From assembly GCF_030125375.1 (NCBI RefSeq), contig NZ_JASJUU010000003.1:76247-140246 (forward strand): 64,000 nt of DNA, written 5' to 3'. A model generated the notes under the pieces. It was not told where the DNA came from and did not search any database. It worked only from the letters and a program-made list of their open reading frames with translations. The stretch is from Pseudoalteromonas umbrosa (GTDB taxonomy: Bacteria > Pseudomonadota > Gammaproteobacteria > Enterobacterales > Alteromonadaceae). Shown piece after piece: positions 10,204 through 19,048 of this stretch (within the stretch, counting starts at the first letter, position 1; every line of letters begins with the position of its first letter). Position numbers and translations under genes: made by a program.

Positions 10204-10520
10204 GTGTTTCTATTATTTTGCATATTAATGCAGTTTTGCGAATTAGGAAGTGCTTTGTCTGCTTTTACAAAAGAGTTGCTGCTTTTAGCTGGAGTAGCAA
10301 CTTTAATCATTATAATACCAGTCATAAATTCTGCTACTTTAGGCGGTCATGGTGCGATTGACCTTCCTTTGCTATCGAAAATCTCTTTATCCTTTACTGG
10401 GGACAGAGGTGGGTTGCTTTTTATCCTGCGTTTATAACCCTAAATATCCCGCTATTTGCTTATCTATATTTTTATAAATGGCAGAAGAAAATGAGTCAGG
10501 CACAGCTCGAAGAGAAATAG
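10204..10520 (+). pseudogene. Frameshifted small membrane protein, paralogue of the next gene
   Basis: Reading from GTG at 10204 gives a hydrophobic segment and GGHGAIDLPLLSKISLSFT, then stops at about 10437. A one-base shift near 10399-10410 opens a frame reading WVAFYPAFITLNIPLFAYLYFYKW to a stop at 10518-10520. That tail aligns with the C-terminal half of the 10525-10887 protein, and GHGAI.LPL..K/S and LSFT align in the first half. The simplest reading is a tandem duplicate broken by a one-base deletion, or a sequencing error. The start is uncertain and no good ribosome site precedes it. Confidence 0.55.
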
Positions 10521-10524
10521 AAAC

Positions 10525-10887
10525 ATGAGTAATATAATCACGCAAAATGGAGTCGATTTATTTTTACTAATCCATGATTACATACCTATGGTCTGTGCAT
10601 TCTTTATTGCCAGACGTTATGCAAAAACTCAGAGGCTACTTAAGGGATTTAGCCTGGTTATTGTTTCCCTCTTACTTTTTGGTTGGTCTTTTGTCGTTTT
10701 GTCGGGGCATGGTGCAATAGGTTTACCGTTACCCTCTGTTATTGCTTTTTTTGTGTTTTTATCGTTCACCGTAGAGGGTTCGGTGTTAGTTTACCCAAGC
10801 TTATTATTTAGTCCGGGCATCGCTATTTTTGTCTATTTTACATGTTATTTTTTATGGCGCTTTGAATATGTAAATGAAGACAAGTAA
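10525..10887 (+). CDS. Small hypothetical membrane protein
   Basis: 120-residue protein with about three hydrophobic helices (near 12-28, 42-60 and 66-112). I do not recognise the family. It shares GHGAIGLPLPS and LSFT with the frameshifted reading frame immediately upstream, so the pair arose by tandem duplication. The two are separated by only four bases, which suggests they were once translated together. Polar ends and no signal cleavage site suggest an integral inner-membrane protein. Confidence 0.55.
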   Translation: MSNIITQNGVDLFLLIHDYIPMVCAFFIARRYAKTQRLLKGFSLVIVSLLLFGWSFVVLSGHGAIGLPLPSVIAFFVFLSFTVEGSVLVYPSLLFSPGIAIFVYFTCYFLWRFEYVNEDK

Positions 10888-10938
10888 GGGTGACGGATAA
10901 CCGTAGTTTTTTATCTTAATTGCTTTTGGGTGTGGATA

Positions 10939-11020
10939 CTGCTTGGTAAGTAGTTATTATTATTTTTCTTACCAAGCAGATCGCACTTCAAAACCAAGTG
11001 ACGGGCAAGTTCTTGGTTTT
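10939..11020. terminator. Two strong inverted repeats between convergent genes
   Basis: First hairpin: perfect 12-bp arms CTGCTTGGTAAG (10939-10950) and its complement (10968-10979), 17-nt AT-rich loop. Second: perfect 9-bp arms AAAACCAAG (10990-10998) and its complement (11012-11020). They fill the gap between the small membrane gene (plus) and the secreted protein (minus). They probably end transcription from one or both sides, although no T tract follows either stem. A structured RNA cannot be excluded. Confidence 0.45.
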
Positions 11021-11085
11021 GCCAGCTCTGCCCGAGTAGGCGAGTAGAACTGGTAAAGGGAGTCCATTCAAGTATTGCTACGTTG

Positions 11086-11595
11086 TTACCACTTAAATAG
11101 CTTACATTTTTGGATACGTTTACCACCATAATTAGACACTAGATAAGGCCCAATTTGCTCTTCGCGGATCTTGTCTGCTGTATAGCTAATAATTTCAACA
11201 TCTAAAGAGCCATCACTGTGCAATTCATACTCTGCGTTCAGTTTGGTATCACCAAACTCAAACAAGCTTACAAACTTATTATCGAATAAGTATTGGTCGA
11301 TGATAATGCCGTTGTTTTCGTCAATTTCGAAATGTCCTTTTGCTTCATCAACCGTCACTAAAGTGTAATTACGAGGTCTTGCTTGCGCGCCTTCACCGTA
11401 TGTAACAATCCAGTCAGCCCGGTTATCAATAGGACTGCCAACTTCAAGTGACATTGGAAATGCATATAGAGCTCCTTTGCCAGGTGCAAGTAGTTCACAT
11501 TGGCCTTTAAAAAAGCCCTGCCACTGAGCTGGGGCTGCTTGTGCAGTCAAAGATATTGCAGATAAGCCAACGCATAGTGCGAATACTTTTTTCAT
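11086..11595 (-). CDS. Hypothetical secreted protein
   Basis: 169-residue protein with a clear Sec signal (MKKVFALCVGLSAISLTAQA, cleavage near residue 20). The mature part is about 150 residues of mixed beta-type sequence with two cysteines, one near the start (GQCELL) and one near the end (IQKCKLF), which could pair in the periplasm. I do not recognise a family. It is on the same strand as the 11771-12721 gene upstream but about 175 bp away, with a hairpin between them, so it is probably a separate unit. Confidence 0.65.
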   Translation of the reverse strand: MKKVFALCVGLSAISLTAQAAPAQWQGFFKGQCELLAPGKGALYAFPMSLEVGSPIDNRADWIVTYGEGAQARPRNYTLVTVDEAKGHFEIDENNGIIIDQYLFDNKFVSLFEFGDTKLNAEYELHSDGSLDVEIISYTADKIREEQIGPYLVSNYGGKRIQKCKLFKW

Positions 11596-11724
11596 TTTAT
11601 CTTCCTTATTGATGCTATTTTTGTGTGAGTCATTTTAAAAAACGATGGTTTTTTCCAGAAATAACAAGTTAGGAGAATTTTATAATAATGCGATGCAAAT
11701 ATGGTTGTGTGGCTGTGTTGTATG

Positions 11725-11747
11725 AACTCAGGGGGTTACCCTGAGTT
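11725..11747 (-). terminator. Hairpin downstream of the CARDB-like gene
   Basis: Perfect 9-bp arms AACTCAGGG (11725-11733) and CCCTGAGTT (11739-11747) with a 5-nt loop, about 25 bp beyond the stop of the minus-strand gene at 11771. No T run follows, so terminator activity is likely but not certain. Confidence 0.5.
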
Positions 11748-11770
11748 ATTTGTGATAAGCAAGCAGCAAG

Positions 11771-12721
11771 CTAGTTTGATTTCAAAGGTTGCTCTTTTAG
11801 CACTTCAAGCGTTTGTTCTGAGGTCATACTATGGGTAAGCGATTCAAGTTGATAACCGAGTTGTTCATAAGAGTTATCTAGGTTTGCATTTTTCTGATAA
11901 TAATGAATATCTGCTGGTGTAGCAGGATCATTCACTCTTAAAGTAAATGCACCAAAGTTATTGTTTTCATTGGTTTCAGGGACTTTTTGCTCAACATCTG
12001 CCATCAAAATAATACGATAAGTCCCTTTCGCTAAATTGATGTTTTTCAGAGGAAGCAATACTTCGTGTTGTGAACCTACATCGTTAATAACCTGTATAGC
12101 GCCAAAATAAACTAATGGGTTGTTATTCAAATCGGCTAAGAATATTCCTACTTTTGGCAATACAGGAGAATTAGGACATCCATCATTTTTAACCACAAAG
12201 TTAACTTTCAAGTTTCCACCATAACCGACAGAAACATTTGCAGGCGTCATCGAGCCTGAGTGAAATAGCCAGTCTGGTTGACCAATGGTGCCAAAAGTCG
12301 CAGAGTTATGGCTTACTGAGACTGAGTTATTAAACCTCGCGACCACTTGGAAGTCTGTTGGCATACATAAGCTACTTAAATACTCTTTTGTTGTGCCGTC
12401 GAGATTGAATGGGCTTACTTTAAAAGTATTTTGCACATTAATTGGGCGGCAGCCATTGGTGCCGCAGTTTAAATCGGGGGCTTCTCTGCCGACATAATAT
12501 CCGGTTGCACCGCCATCTTTTGTTAAAAAGAATTCAACTTGTCCGCCAGGATTAAAGATCTGAGAGCCGAATAAATAATAATGAATATTAAAATTTGCAG
12601 ATCCCGGATTTGGGATCACGGTATGGTTGTCAAATGCAACATTTCCAACACTGATATTTGCAAATGCAGATGCACTAAGTAGTGATGTAGTGAGTACAGC
12701 AAGTTTAAACTTGTTAGACAT
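11771..12721 (-). CDS. Secreted protein with CARDB-like domains
   Basis: 316-residue exported protein when started at 12721 (MSNKFKLAVLTTSLLSASAFA). That ATG is preceded by GGAGGG at good spacing, whereas the longer frame to 12832 adds an unlikely N-terminus. The mature protein reads as two Ig-like beta-sandwich units. The second (about residues 160-270) has the CARDB pattern NLKVNFVVKNDGCP and VPETNENNNFGAFTLRV. CARDB domains are adhesion-like extracellular modules. Two close cysteines (LNCGTNGC) may form a small disulfide loop. No enzyme motif is visible. Confidence 0.7.
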   Translation of the reverse strand: MSNKFKLAVLTTSLLSASAFANISVGNVAFDNHTVIPNPGSANFNIHYYLFGSQIFNPGGQVEFFLTKDGGATGYYVGREAPDLNCGTNGCRPINVQNTFKVSPFNLDGTTKEYLSSLCMPTDFQVVARFNNSVSVSHNSATFGTIGQPDWLFHSGSMTPANVSVGYGGNLKVNFVVKNDGCPNSPVLPKVGIFLADLNNNPLVYFGAIQVINDVGSQHEVLLPLKNINLAKGTYRIILMADVEQKVPETNENNNFGAFTLRVNDPATPADIHYYQKNANLDNSYEQLGYQLESLTHSMTSEQTLEVLKEQPLKSN

Positions 12722-13013
12722 GGTTTCCCTCCATTTTGAAATGTCTAAAGTTTGTACAGCTATTGTCGCGAGCACTTTATGATAAAAATTTGAGTAAAAA
12801 AAGTACCAATGAAGAGTTTTTTGACATAGCACAAGCTAAAAAGGGGGCATCCTCTTAGATATTAATCCTACACACTTTAATTTTTTTGTGACTAGTAGTT
12901 AATAAGGAATATTTTAGTAAATGATTTTGTTTGTTAATGAAATAAAAGTGCATATAAATTTATTTATAAAGACATGTGCACTTTTTGTAAAAAGGAGTGT
13001 TACCAGCGCTCAA

Positions 13014-13520
13014 TTAAGTATTGTTTGTTTCTGTGATTAGCGCTTCCTTATCTCTTTTAATTGCGAATACTTCATGCTTTTTCAGTTTACTGAGCTCTTG
13101 AACTGAAATTGGGCTGGGGGCTGATAAATAGTTTTTGGAAATTGATGGCATAACTTTGTCAAAGATGAGTTGGACTCTTGGTATATGAAAATCAGAACTA
13201 ATTATATCGACCTGAGGCGAATTAAGCTGTTTCAATACTGGGTAAGATAGGGTTGCATCTTCAATCGTGAAGCGGCTCAAAGCGCTTGGTAAAAAATGTT
13301 CTGCTTGTATACCTTTGCTTATCAAATATTGTTTGTTGATATTTGAGTGAGCGATTGCGGTTTGGTTGAAGTTGTCTCCATAGCCCCCTGTACAAATTAA
13401 TCTCGCATTCTGTTGTTGTTTAAATATATCAAGAGCAAGTTCACATCTTGCGATTGAAAGAGGTGATAAGTTACCTTGATTATCATTTTTATGCCCTAAG
13501 ACGATGATTACTTTTTCCAT
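13014..13520 (-). CDS. YdcF-like DUF218 family protein
   Basis: 168 residues from the ATG at 13520 (MEKVIIVLGHKNDNQGNLS). The frame extends upstream to 13556, but the family begins at this VIIVLGH strand. DUF218/YdcF proteins have a Rossmann-like fold and bind nucleotide-type ligands. Visible family elements are the first-strand VLGH, LICTGGYGD, and SSDFHIPRVQLIFDK, which matches the usual T/S-x-x-x-H-x-x-R motif. No signal or membrane helix is present, so this is a soluble cytoplasmic version. Function unknown. Confidence 0.75.
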   Translation of the reverse strand: MEKVIIVLGHKNDNQGNLSPLSIARCELALDIFKQQQNARLICTGGYGDNFNQTAIAHSNINKQYLISKGIQAEHFLPSALSRFTIEDATLSYPVLKQLNSPQVDIISSDFHIPRVQLIFDKVMPSISKNYLSAPSPISVQELSKLKKHEVFAIKRDKEALITETNNT

Positions 13521-13595
13521 TTTTAGCCTGTAAAAAAACGCTGTAGCTAAGCACATAAATAGTGCTTAGTAATTGTATATGTGCATTAGCTTACC

Positions 13596-14336
13596 TTATT
13601 TTACAAGCTGTTGCTCAAACCATCGACTGATAACCCTATTTAGATTTGGGTCTCGATCAAACAGGGGATAGCCGTGCAACTTGCCTTTATAAGTGAGCAG
13701 TTTGCTATTAGCGTGTTTTGCTTCTTTGAACAGGATGTTGGCGCTTGAATAAGTCCTACCATCGTTGTCTGCAGCGATGATCAAGGTCGGTTTGTCGGAT
13801 AAGTTTTCTACATATTTTTGAATATTGTCATAGGTTTGGGCAGATGAAAAAAAGGCAATAGCATCAATGTTGTTTTTATCCGCAAGGGTTATGGCCTGTG
13901 TACCGCCGCAGCTTGCGCCTATAACGCCAATCTTTCCAGTGTTTGATACTTTACGTCTTAAATATTCATAGGCTAGTTGCACGTCTTGTGGCCAATGTTT
14001 CACCATATCTCTCCATGCATCAGTGCGTGACTGACCAGTTAGCTTTCTAATGCTACTTATATCAAATTGACTATTTTTACTATCGCCGTAGCCTCTGAAA
14101 TCTATGCTTAAAGCATGGATCCCTTGTTGGGATAATTGGTTACCAATGTCGTTGTACATGGAACGATTAAAATTACATTGGTGCAGCATAAGTAAGGCTT
14201 TATTACTGTCTTTTTTACCACTAAAGTAGCTCCCGTGGATGGTGAAATCATCGCTAGAAGTAAATGTAATATCGTTGTTTGCAGCGCTATTAAATGCAAA
14301 GCAAAGCGCAATAAGTGCTATTGTCTGTCTCATCAT
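13596..14336 (-). CDS. Secreted alpha/beta hydrolase
   Basis: 246-residue exported hydrolase of the dienelactone-hydrolase/acyl-peptidase-like group. A Sec signal (MMRQTIALIALCFAFNSAA) precedes an alpha/beta fold. The nucleophile elbow is GASCGG (serine in G-x-S-x-G), the acid is probably the Asp in AADNDGRTYSS, and the histidine is in KGKLHGYPLF near the C-terminus. The oxyanion region reads MLHQCNFNRSMY, and LHQC is common in periplasmic members. It is on the same strand as the DUF218 gene, 75 bp upstream of it. Substrate unknown. Confidence 0.82.
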   Translation of the reverse strand: MMRQTIALIALCFAFNSAANNDITFTSSDDFTIHGSYFSGKKDSNKALLMLHQCNFNRSMYNDIGNQLSQQGIHALSIDFRGYGDSKNSQFDISSIRKLTGQSRTDAWRDMVKHWPQDVQLAYEYLRRKVSNTGKIGVIGASCGGTQAITLADKNNIDAIAFFSSAQTYDNIQKYVENLSDKPTLIIAADNDGRTYSSANILFKEAKHANSKLLTYKGKLHGYPLFDRDPNLNRVISRWFEQQLVK

Positions 14337-14568
14337 TTCTCCTTAAAATTTTCTTGGCTAAAATATCGTCAATTTGTTAGGGCGCCAATATAATTGCGGT
14401 GAATAGACAGCTGCACTCGATATCTACACTATGTAAAATTTTCAAAAATCGTATAAATGTGTACGTGTCTTTTAACTTCCCTCTACATCATTGTCCCAGA
14501 TAAAAACACTTTTTCGGATACATGTTTCATATGCTGTATGCGTTATTAATTACCCTTAAGGATAAAAT

Positions 14569-17145
14569 GTGAAACGATTAACGCTGAGTATTATAACCAC
14601 GGCCATCCTGCTGTCAGGATGCGATAAAGATAATGATGTGGTTGTCATTGCACCAGAAAAGCCCGCGATGATTGAAAGCTTTAACGGGCTATGGGAAATC
14701 AAAGGAACGGGTGAGGTATGGGATTTATCATCAAATGGTCTGGTGACATACAACTTTAATAGCAATACATGTATTAAAGCAGATGAAGAAAGTGCCCAAT
14801 TTACCAAGCCACTTGCTGATTACTTATCACTGAATGACGAAAAAGATCAATTGACCTTTAACAGCCCTGCGTCTTCCAAGGTTGAGCTTGTCAAACTCGA
14901 CGCGCTGCCTTCACAGTGTGGCGCGGATAACCTGACAACGGATATGACACTACCAGAAATTTTTGATTATGTATGGCTGTCGCTCGATGAGTATTATGGC
15001 TTTTTTGAATTACGGGATATTAATTGGCAAGCGGTTTACGATACTTATAAGCCAAAGGTAACAGCATCCACTTCCCATGCTGAATTTATGATAATAATGG
15101 ATGAAATTTTCACCGAATTTGGCGATGGACATCTTAGCCTCGAAGGGCCACAAGGAGAGCAAGCGGATGGCAGTAAAATTGATAGCTGGATCAAAGAAGG
15201 GATTTGGAATGGTGATGGTGATATCAATGATAATTTGGCACAGTTACAAGCCAAAGAGCTGAGCGTCTTAAAGCACTTAATGTCGGACGGTCAGGTACAT
15301 AGCTTTGAAGGAACGGATGCTATTCGCTTTGGTCATATTTCACCTGAGCTTGGCTATATCCGTATTGATAGAGTCTCAGGGATGATTATGGATGATGTAG
15401 CAGACAATATCTTATCGAGGGTGGAGCAAGATTTAGATAATACAGATTTGATCATGACACATACGCTTGAACAACTACACGATGCTGATTCAATTATCAT
15501 TGATTTAAGATATAACCAAGGCGGTTTTGACAAGGTATCGCAAAAAATAGCTGGTTACTTCACTGATTCGGACTACACATTTGGTACTAAACAGATCAGT
15601 AATGAAGCGTTTAAAGGGGAAGCGATCGATCTGGATGTGACCTCAAATACCGAGTTGAACTTCACCAAGCAAATTTATGTGTTGATCGGTGAGCATACCA
15701 TCAGTGGTGGCGAAGTACTGGCTATGGCATTGCAGTCCTTGCCACACAGTCAATTAATTGGTGAGGCGACCAATGGCAGTGTTTCTGACACATTAACGCA
15801 TCAATTACCAAATGGATGGGAGCTGACATTAAGCCATGAGGTATATAAAAATCAGGCGGGTGAAGTCGTTGAAGGTGTAGGCATCGAACCGGATATTGAA
15901 ACTTATGCTTACGCAACCGTTGACCACAAATATATGACAGACACTCCCATTGAGTATGTAATGCAGCAGCAGAATGTCGTCAGCTCACATGCCAAGTCGG
16001 CCGATAAACTGCAGCAAGCCGTTCGTGAAGTCGTTACCAAAACCAGTTTGCCAAGTATTTCGGTGGCCGTTATCAAAAACGATAAAGTTGTTTTTGAGCA
16101 TGCTGAAGGTTTTGCTAATTTGGAGCAGAACATACCTGCAACGGTGAATACGCCTTATAACGTTGCGTCCATCAGCAAAGCGGTGACTGGGGTGGCTATT
16201 ATGCAATTAGTCGAAGAGGGGGCATTGAGCTTAGATGATAAATTGACAGAGATGAATCTGTCGTTTGATCCGAATAACCCCCAAAGTCCGTCATCTACCA
16301 TGACGCTACGTCATTTGGTGACCCATACATCAGGTATAAAAGACAGCGATAGGTTTTTCTGCACTTATTATAAGTATGAAGACCAACTTCCATTAGCAAC
16401 TTTGTTTGGACTATCGTTTTGCGAGGAGGATATTCCGGTAACGACGAGTTTAGAGCAGTTGCTAGAGCAAGACTATTTCTCAGAGCAAGGCCGCTATGTA
16501 GGCAGTGGTGTTTACCTTGATGGTGAGTACGGGCAAGCTGGTGAAGTCATGTCTTACTCTAATATGGGGACTGCGCTTGCTGCACATGCCGTGGAGAAAA
16601 AAGCAGCGTTGAATTTAGCAGAGTATATGAGTGAGTCTATTTTTGAGCCTCTGGGCATGAACAACACTCAGTGGGATCACACTAAGTTATCAGCGGATAA
16701 CCCAAAAGCATTGCAATACAACATAGATGAAGCTGGAACTGCGCACGCTCTGCCTGAGTATGGCTACGCCACTTTATATGATGGTGAACTAAATATTAGT
16801 AGTCATGATTTAAGTAAATTGTTGGCTGCGGTGGCAAATCAAGGTAGTTATCAAGGTACTCAGATTTTAAATGCTGAGAGTGTAAAACAGTTAATCGGTG
16901 CGCAAAGTGATGTGTTTAACATACCTTATCAACAGGGCGTTTTTTGGTATTGGGACGGGACGTTCTTTGGTCACAATGGCGGTGATCCGGGCACGAATAC
17001 GTTAATGATTTATAATGCGCTGACAAAAACAGGCGTCATCATGCTGACAAATGGTGAGGACTTTATACGCGGCAAAGAAATTATCCAGCCTCATTTGGAT
17101 AATCTCGCGGCTGATCTGTATAGATTTGGTGTGCAGTATAAATAG
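14569..17145 (+). CDS. S41 C-terminal-processing protease fused to a beta-lactamase-like serine hydrolase, lipoprotein
   Basis: 858-residue surface or periplasmic lipoprotein with a lipobox (TAILLSGC). The start is GTG at 14569, because the overlapping ATG runs straight into TGA. AAGGA lies 7 bp upstream. Residues 130-470 are an S41/tail-specific-protease domain with RYNQGGFDK and catalytic Ser379 in TISGGE. Residues 480-858 are a complete class C beta-lactamase-like domain with Ser534 and Lys537 in SISK, Tyr663 in YSN, and HNGG at 802. Each domain is normally a separate protein. Two serine active sites on one chain suggest coupled peptide processing. Substrates are unknown. Confidence 0.88.
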   Translation: MKRLTLSIITTAILLSGCDKDNDVVVIAPEKPAMIESFNGLWEIKGTGEVWDLSSNGLVTYNFNSNTCIKADEESAQFTKPLADYLSLNDEKDQLTFNSPASSKVELVKLDALPSQCGADNLTTDMTLPEIFDYVWLSLDEYYGFFELRDINWQAVYDTYKPKVTASTSHAEFMIIMDEIFTEFGDGHLSLEGPQGEQADGSKIDSWIKEGIWNGDGDINDNLAQLQAKELSVLKHLMSDGQVHSFEGTDAIRFGHISPELGYIRIDRVSGMIMDDVADNILSRVEQDLDNTDLIMTHTLEQLHDADSIIIDLRYNQGGFDKVSQKIAGYFTDSDYTFGTKQISNEAFKGEAIDLDVTSNTELNFTKQIYVLIGEHTISGGEVLAMALQSLPHSQLIGEATNGSVSDTLTHQLPNGWELTLSHEVYKNQAGEVVEGVGIEPDIETYAYATVDHKYMTDTPIEYVMQQQNVVSSHAKSADKLQQAVREVVTKTSLPSISVAVIKNDKVVFEHAEGFANLEQNIPATVNTPYNVASISKAVTGVAIMQLVEEGALSLDDKLTEMNLSFDPNNPQSPSSTMTLRHLVTHTSGIKDSDRFFCTYYKYEDQLPLATLFGLSFCEEDIPVTTSLEQLLEQDYFSEQGRYVGSGVYLDGEYGQAGEVMSYSNMGTALAAHAVEKKAALNLAEYMSESIFEPLGMNNTQWDHTKLSADNPKALQYNIDEAGTAHALPEYGYATLYDGELNISSHDLSKLLAAVANQGSYQGTQILNAESVKQLIGAQSDVFNIPYQQGVFWYWDGTFFGHNGGDPGTNTLMIYNALTKTGVIMLTNGEDFIRGKEIIQPHLDNLAADLYRFGVQYK

Positions 17146-17174
17146 CTAAAAAGTAAAATCACTTATAATGATGC

Positions 17175-17196
17175 GTGGCATGTTTTGACGTGCCAC
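17175..17196 (+). terminator. Weak hairpin after the S41/beta-lactamase gene
   Basis: GTGGCA (17175-17180) pairs with TGCCAC (17191-17196), extended by partly paired TG/CG bases, 30 bp after the stop. The T run is poor, so this is a possible terminator only. Confidence 0.35.
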
Positions 17197-17379
17197 ACAT
17201 TCATCGTTTTCACCAGCGACTTTTAATCTATTCTCAACTTCCGACTTTTTAAAATATATCCTTATTTTTCAATATGCTAATCCTATCAGAACTCTATTTT
17301 TATATTTAATAGATAAGTTTTAAGACGTGATAAATGCTGTTGGTTCATAGTGGCTTCGAACTTTTTCTAAGGAGCAATT

Positions 17380-19044
17380 ATGAGTTCACATCCGTTCGTT
17401 TTTAGTGCGGCTACGCTGGTGTCGTTAGCCACAATTCTGCCTGTACAAAGTAAGGAAACGACTTATATAGAGCCGCCCATGGTGAGTATTCCCAAAGGTA
17501 CTTTTACCATGGGTAGTACAGAGGGAAGAGAAGATGAGTTACCTATTCGCAAAGTCACTGTACCTGCATTTCAAATGGGGAAATATGAAGTGACCGTAGC
17601 CGAATATCGAAAATTTATAGAGGCGACTGGCTATGAATCTACCAAAGGCTGTGTCCACCGTATTGGCCCTCAGTGGTTTGGCAGTGGTGAACGTGATGGG
17701 ACATGGGACGATAATATTTATGTACTCAGTGAATTTCACCCAGTGGTCTGTGTGTCCCGTACTGATGCAATCAACTATGCAAAGTGGTTATCAAAGGCGT
17801 CGGGCGATCAATATCGATTACCGACAGAAGCTGAGTGGGAATACGCGGTAAGAGCAGGAACCAAGTCAAAGTACTTTTTTGGCGATGAAACCAGATCATC
17901 CGATGCGTGCCGATATGCAAATATTGCTGACATACACGCTTACTCCTTGTCTGGGAAGTTGTATGACGCGCCCTATGCTCAAGACGCGATCAATGCGTGT
18001 AATGACAATGAAGTGATGATCTCAACGGTTGGCCTGTATAAACCCAATGGGTTTGGCTTATATGATATGGAAGGCAATGTGGTCGAGCGATTAGCAGATT
18101 GTTATCAAGATAGCTATGAAGGGGCGCCTGTTGATGGTAGTGCGGTAACTAAAAAAGACTGTGAGGTTTTTGTCGCTCGTGGTGGCAGTTGGCACTGGCC
18201 TGCATTTGGTTCGAGCCGACGAATGATGATGTATGAGGACTTTTTCGCGGCGCTGGAAGGCTTCCGATTAGTAAAAGATACGAAGGGAAAAGCGTTAGAG
18301 GCAGCTGCAGGTACCCCTTGGTTTGTTAAGCAATTAAATGAAGCGCAAAAAAATGCCAGAAATAAACACAAGAAAGAAAACCCACATTATCCAAAACAGG
18401 TGAATGATGTGAAGCTGAGTCGCCTTAGCAAAGATAAAGTGAAAATTGCTTGGCAAGCTGAGCAAAAATCTGGTGTAACAGGGTACGAGTTATTGAGGCA
18501 AGACCCACTAACCAACCAGACTATCACATTGGTAAAACTGAGCCATAAGCAGACAAGTTTTATTGATGATACCGCGCTTTCGCACAATGGCAGGTACTCT
18601 GTTGTTGCGTTAAATGGCAGCTCGAAGAGCTTACCAAGTCCCGTCTTTGACAGCTATTCTAAGCAGCCTCATGCTATTCCCTCGCGCATTGAAGGGGAAG
18701 CATTTAACTTTGCGCCGGGGGCAACGGTTGTGAACTCTAGCTTTGAGCCAGAAGGCGATAAAATCATCGGCTCTCTTGGAACAAGTAAGGCAAGTTACAT
18801 CCTCGAGGCACAGACAGCAGGGGACTATTTGATGACAATTCGCTTGTTTCACTCTGGACCGACACAAAATTATACCTTGATGCTCAATGGGGATCCGATC
18901 ACAACCTCTGTGCTATCAGGCGAGCGTGGCTGGCGTACTATCAAAGATATCAAAGTAAAATTTGAACAAGGACAACAGACTCTAACCATCCAAGGAGAGA
19001 CGGCCATCTTCGCAGTGAATTGGTTCGATATCGCGATGCGTTAG
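17380..19044 (+). CDS. Secreted FGE/SUMF1-like protein with FN3 and CBM6-like domains
   Basis: 554-residue exported protein. A signal peptide is followed by a formylglycine-generating-enzyme-like fold at about residues 30-300 (IPKGTFTMGSTEG, RLPTEAEWEYAVRAGT, NGFGLYDMEGNV, VARGGSWHW). The usual GNVWEW motif reads GNVVERL, and the paired active-site cysteines of true FGE after RGGSW are absent, so sulfatase activation is unlikely. Residues 345-430 look like an FN3 domain and about 440-554 a CBM6-like beta-sandwich starting at IEGEAF. Binding of a surface glycan is the best inference. The gene follows the S41 fusion gene by about 230 bp. Confidence 0.8.
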   Translation: MSSHPFVFSAATLVSLATILPVQSKETTYIEPPMVSIPKGTFTMGSTEGREDELPIRKVTVPAFQMGKYEVTVAEYRKFIEATGYESTKGCVHRIGPQWFGSGERDGTWDDNIYVLSEFHPVVCVSRTDAINYAKWLSKASGDQYRLPTEAEWEYAVRAGTKSKYFFGDETRSSDACRYANIADIHAYSLSGKLYDAPYAQDAINACNDNEVMISTVGLYKPNGFGLYDMEGNVVERLADCYQDSYEGAPVDGSAVTKKDCEVFVARGGSWHWPAFGSSRRMMMYEDFFAALEGFRLVKDTKGKALEAAAGTPWFVKQLNEAQKNARNKHKKENPHYPKQVNDVKLSRLSKDKVKIAWQAEQKSGVTGYELLRQDPLTNQTITLVKLSHKQTSFIDDTALSHNGRYSVVALNGSSKSLPSPVFDSYSKQPHAIPSRIEGEAFNFAPGATVVNSSFEPEGDKIIGSLGTSKASYILEAQTAGDYLMTIRLFHSGPTQNYTLMLNGDPITTSVLSGERGWRTIKDIKVKFEQGQQTLTIQGETAIFAVNWFDIAMR

Positions 19045-19048
19045 ACGG

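Noticed and set aside
10911..11129. 72-codon minus-strand frame running past the end of the 11086 gene
   Set aside because: It overlaps the real gene in another frame and reads through the hairpins. Its codons look random.
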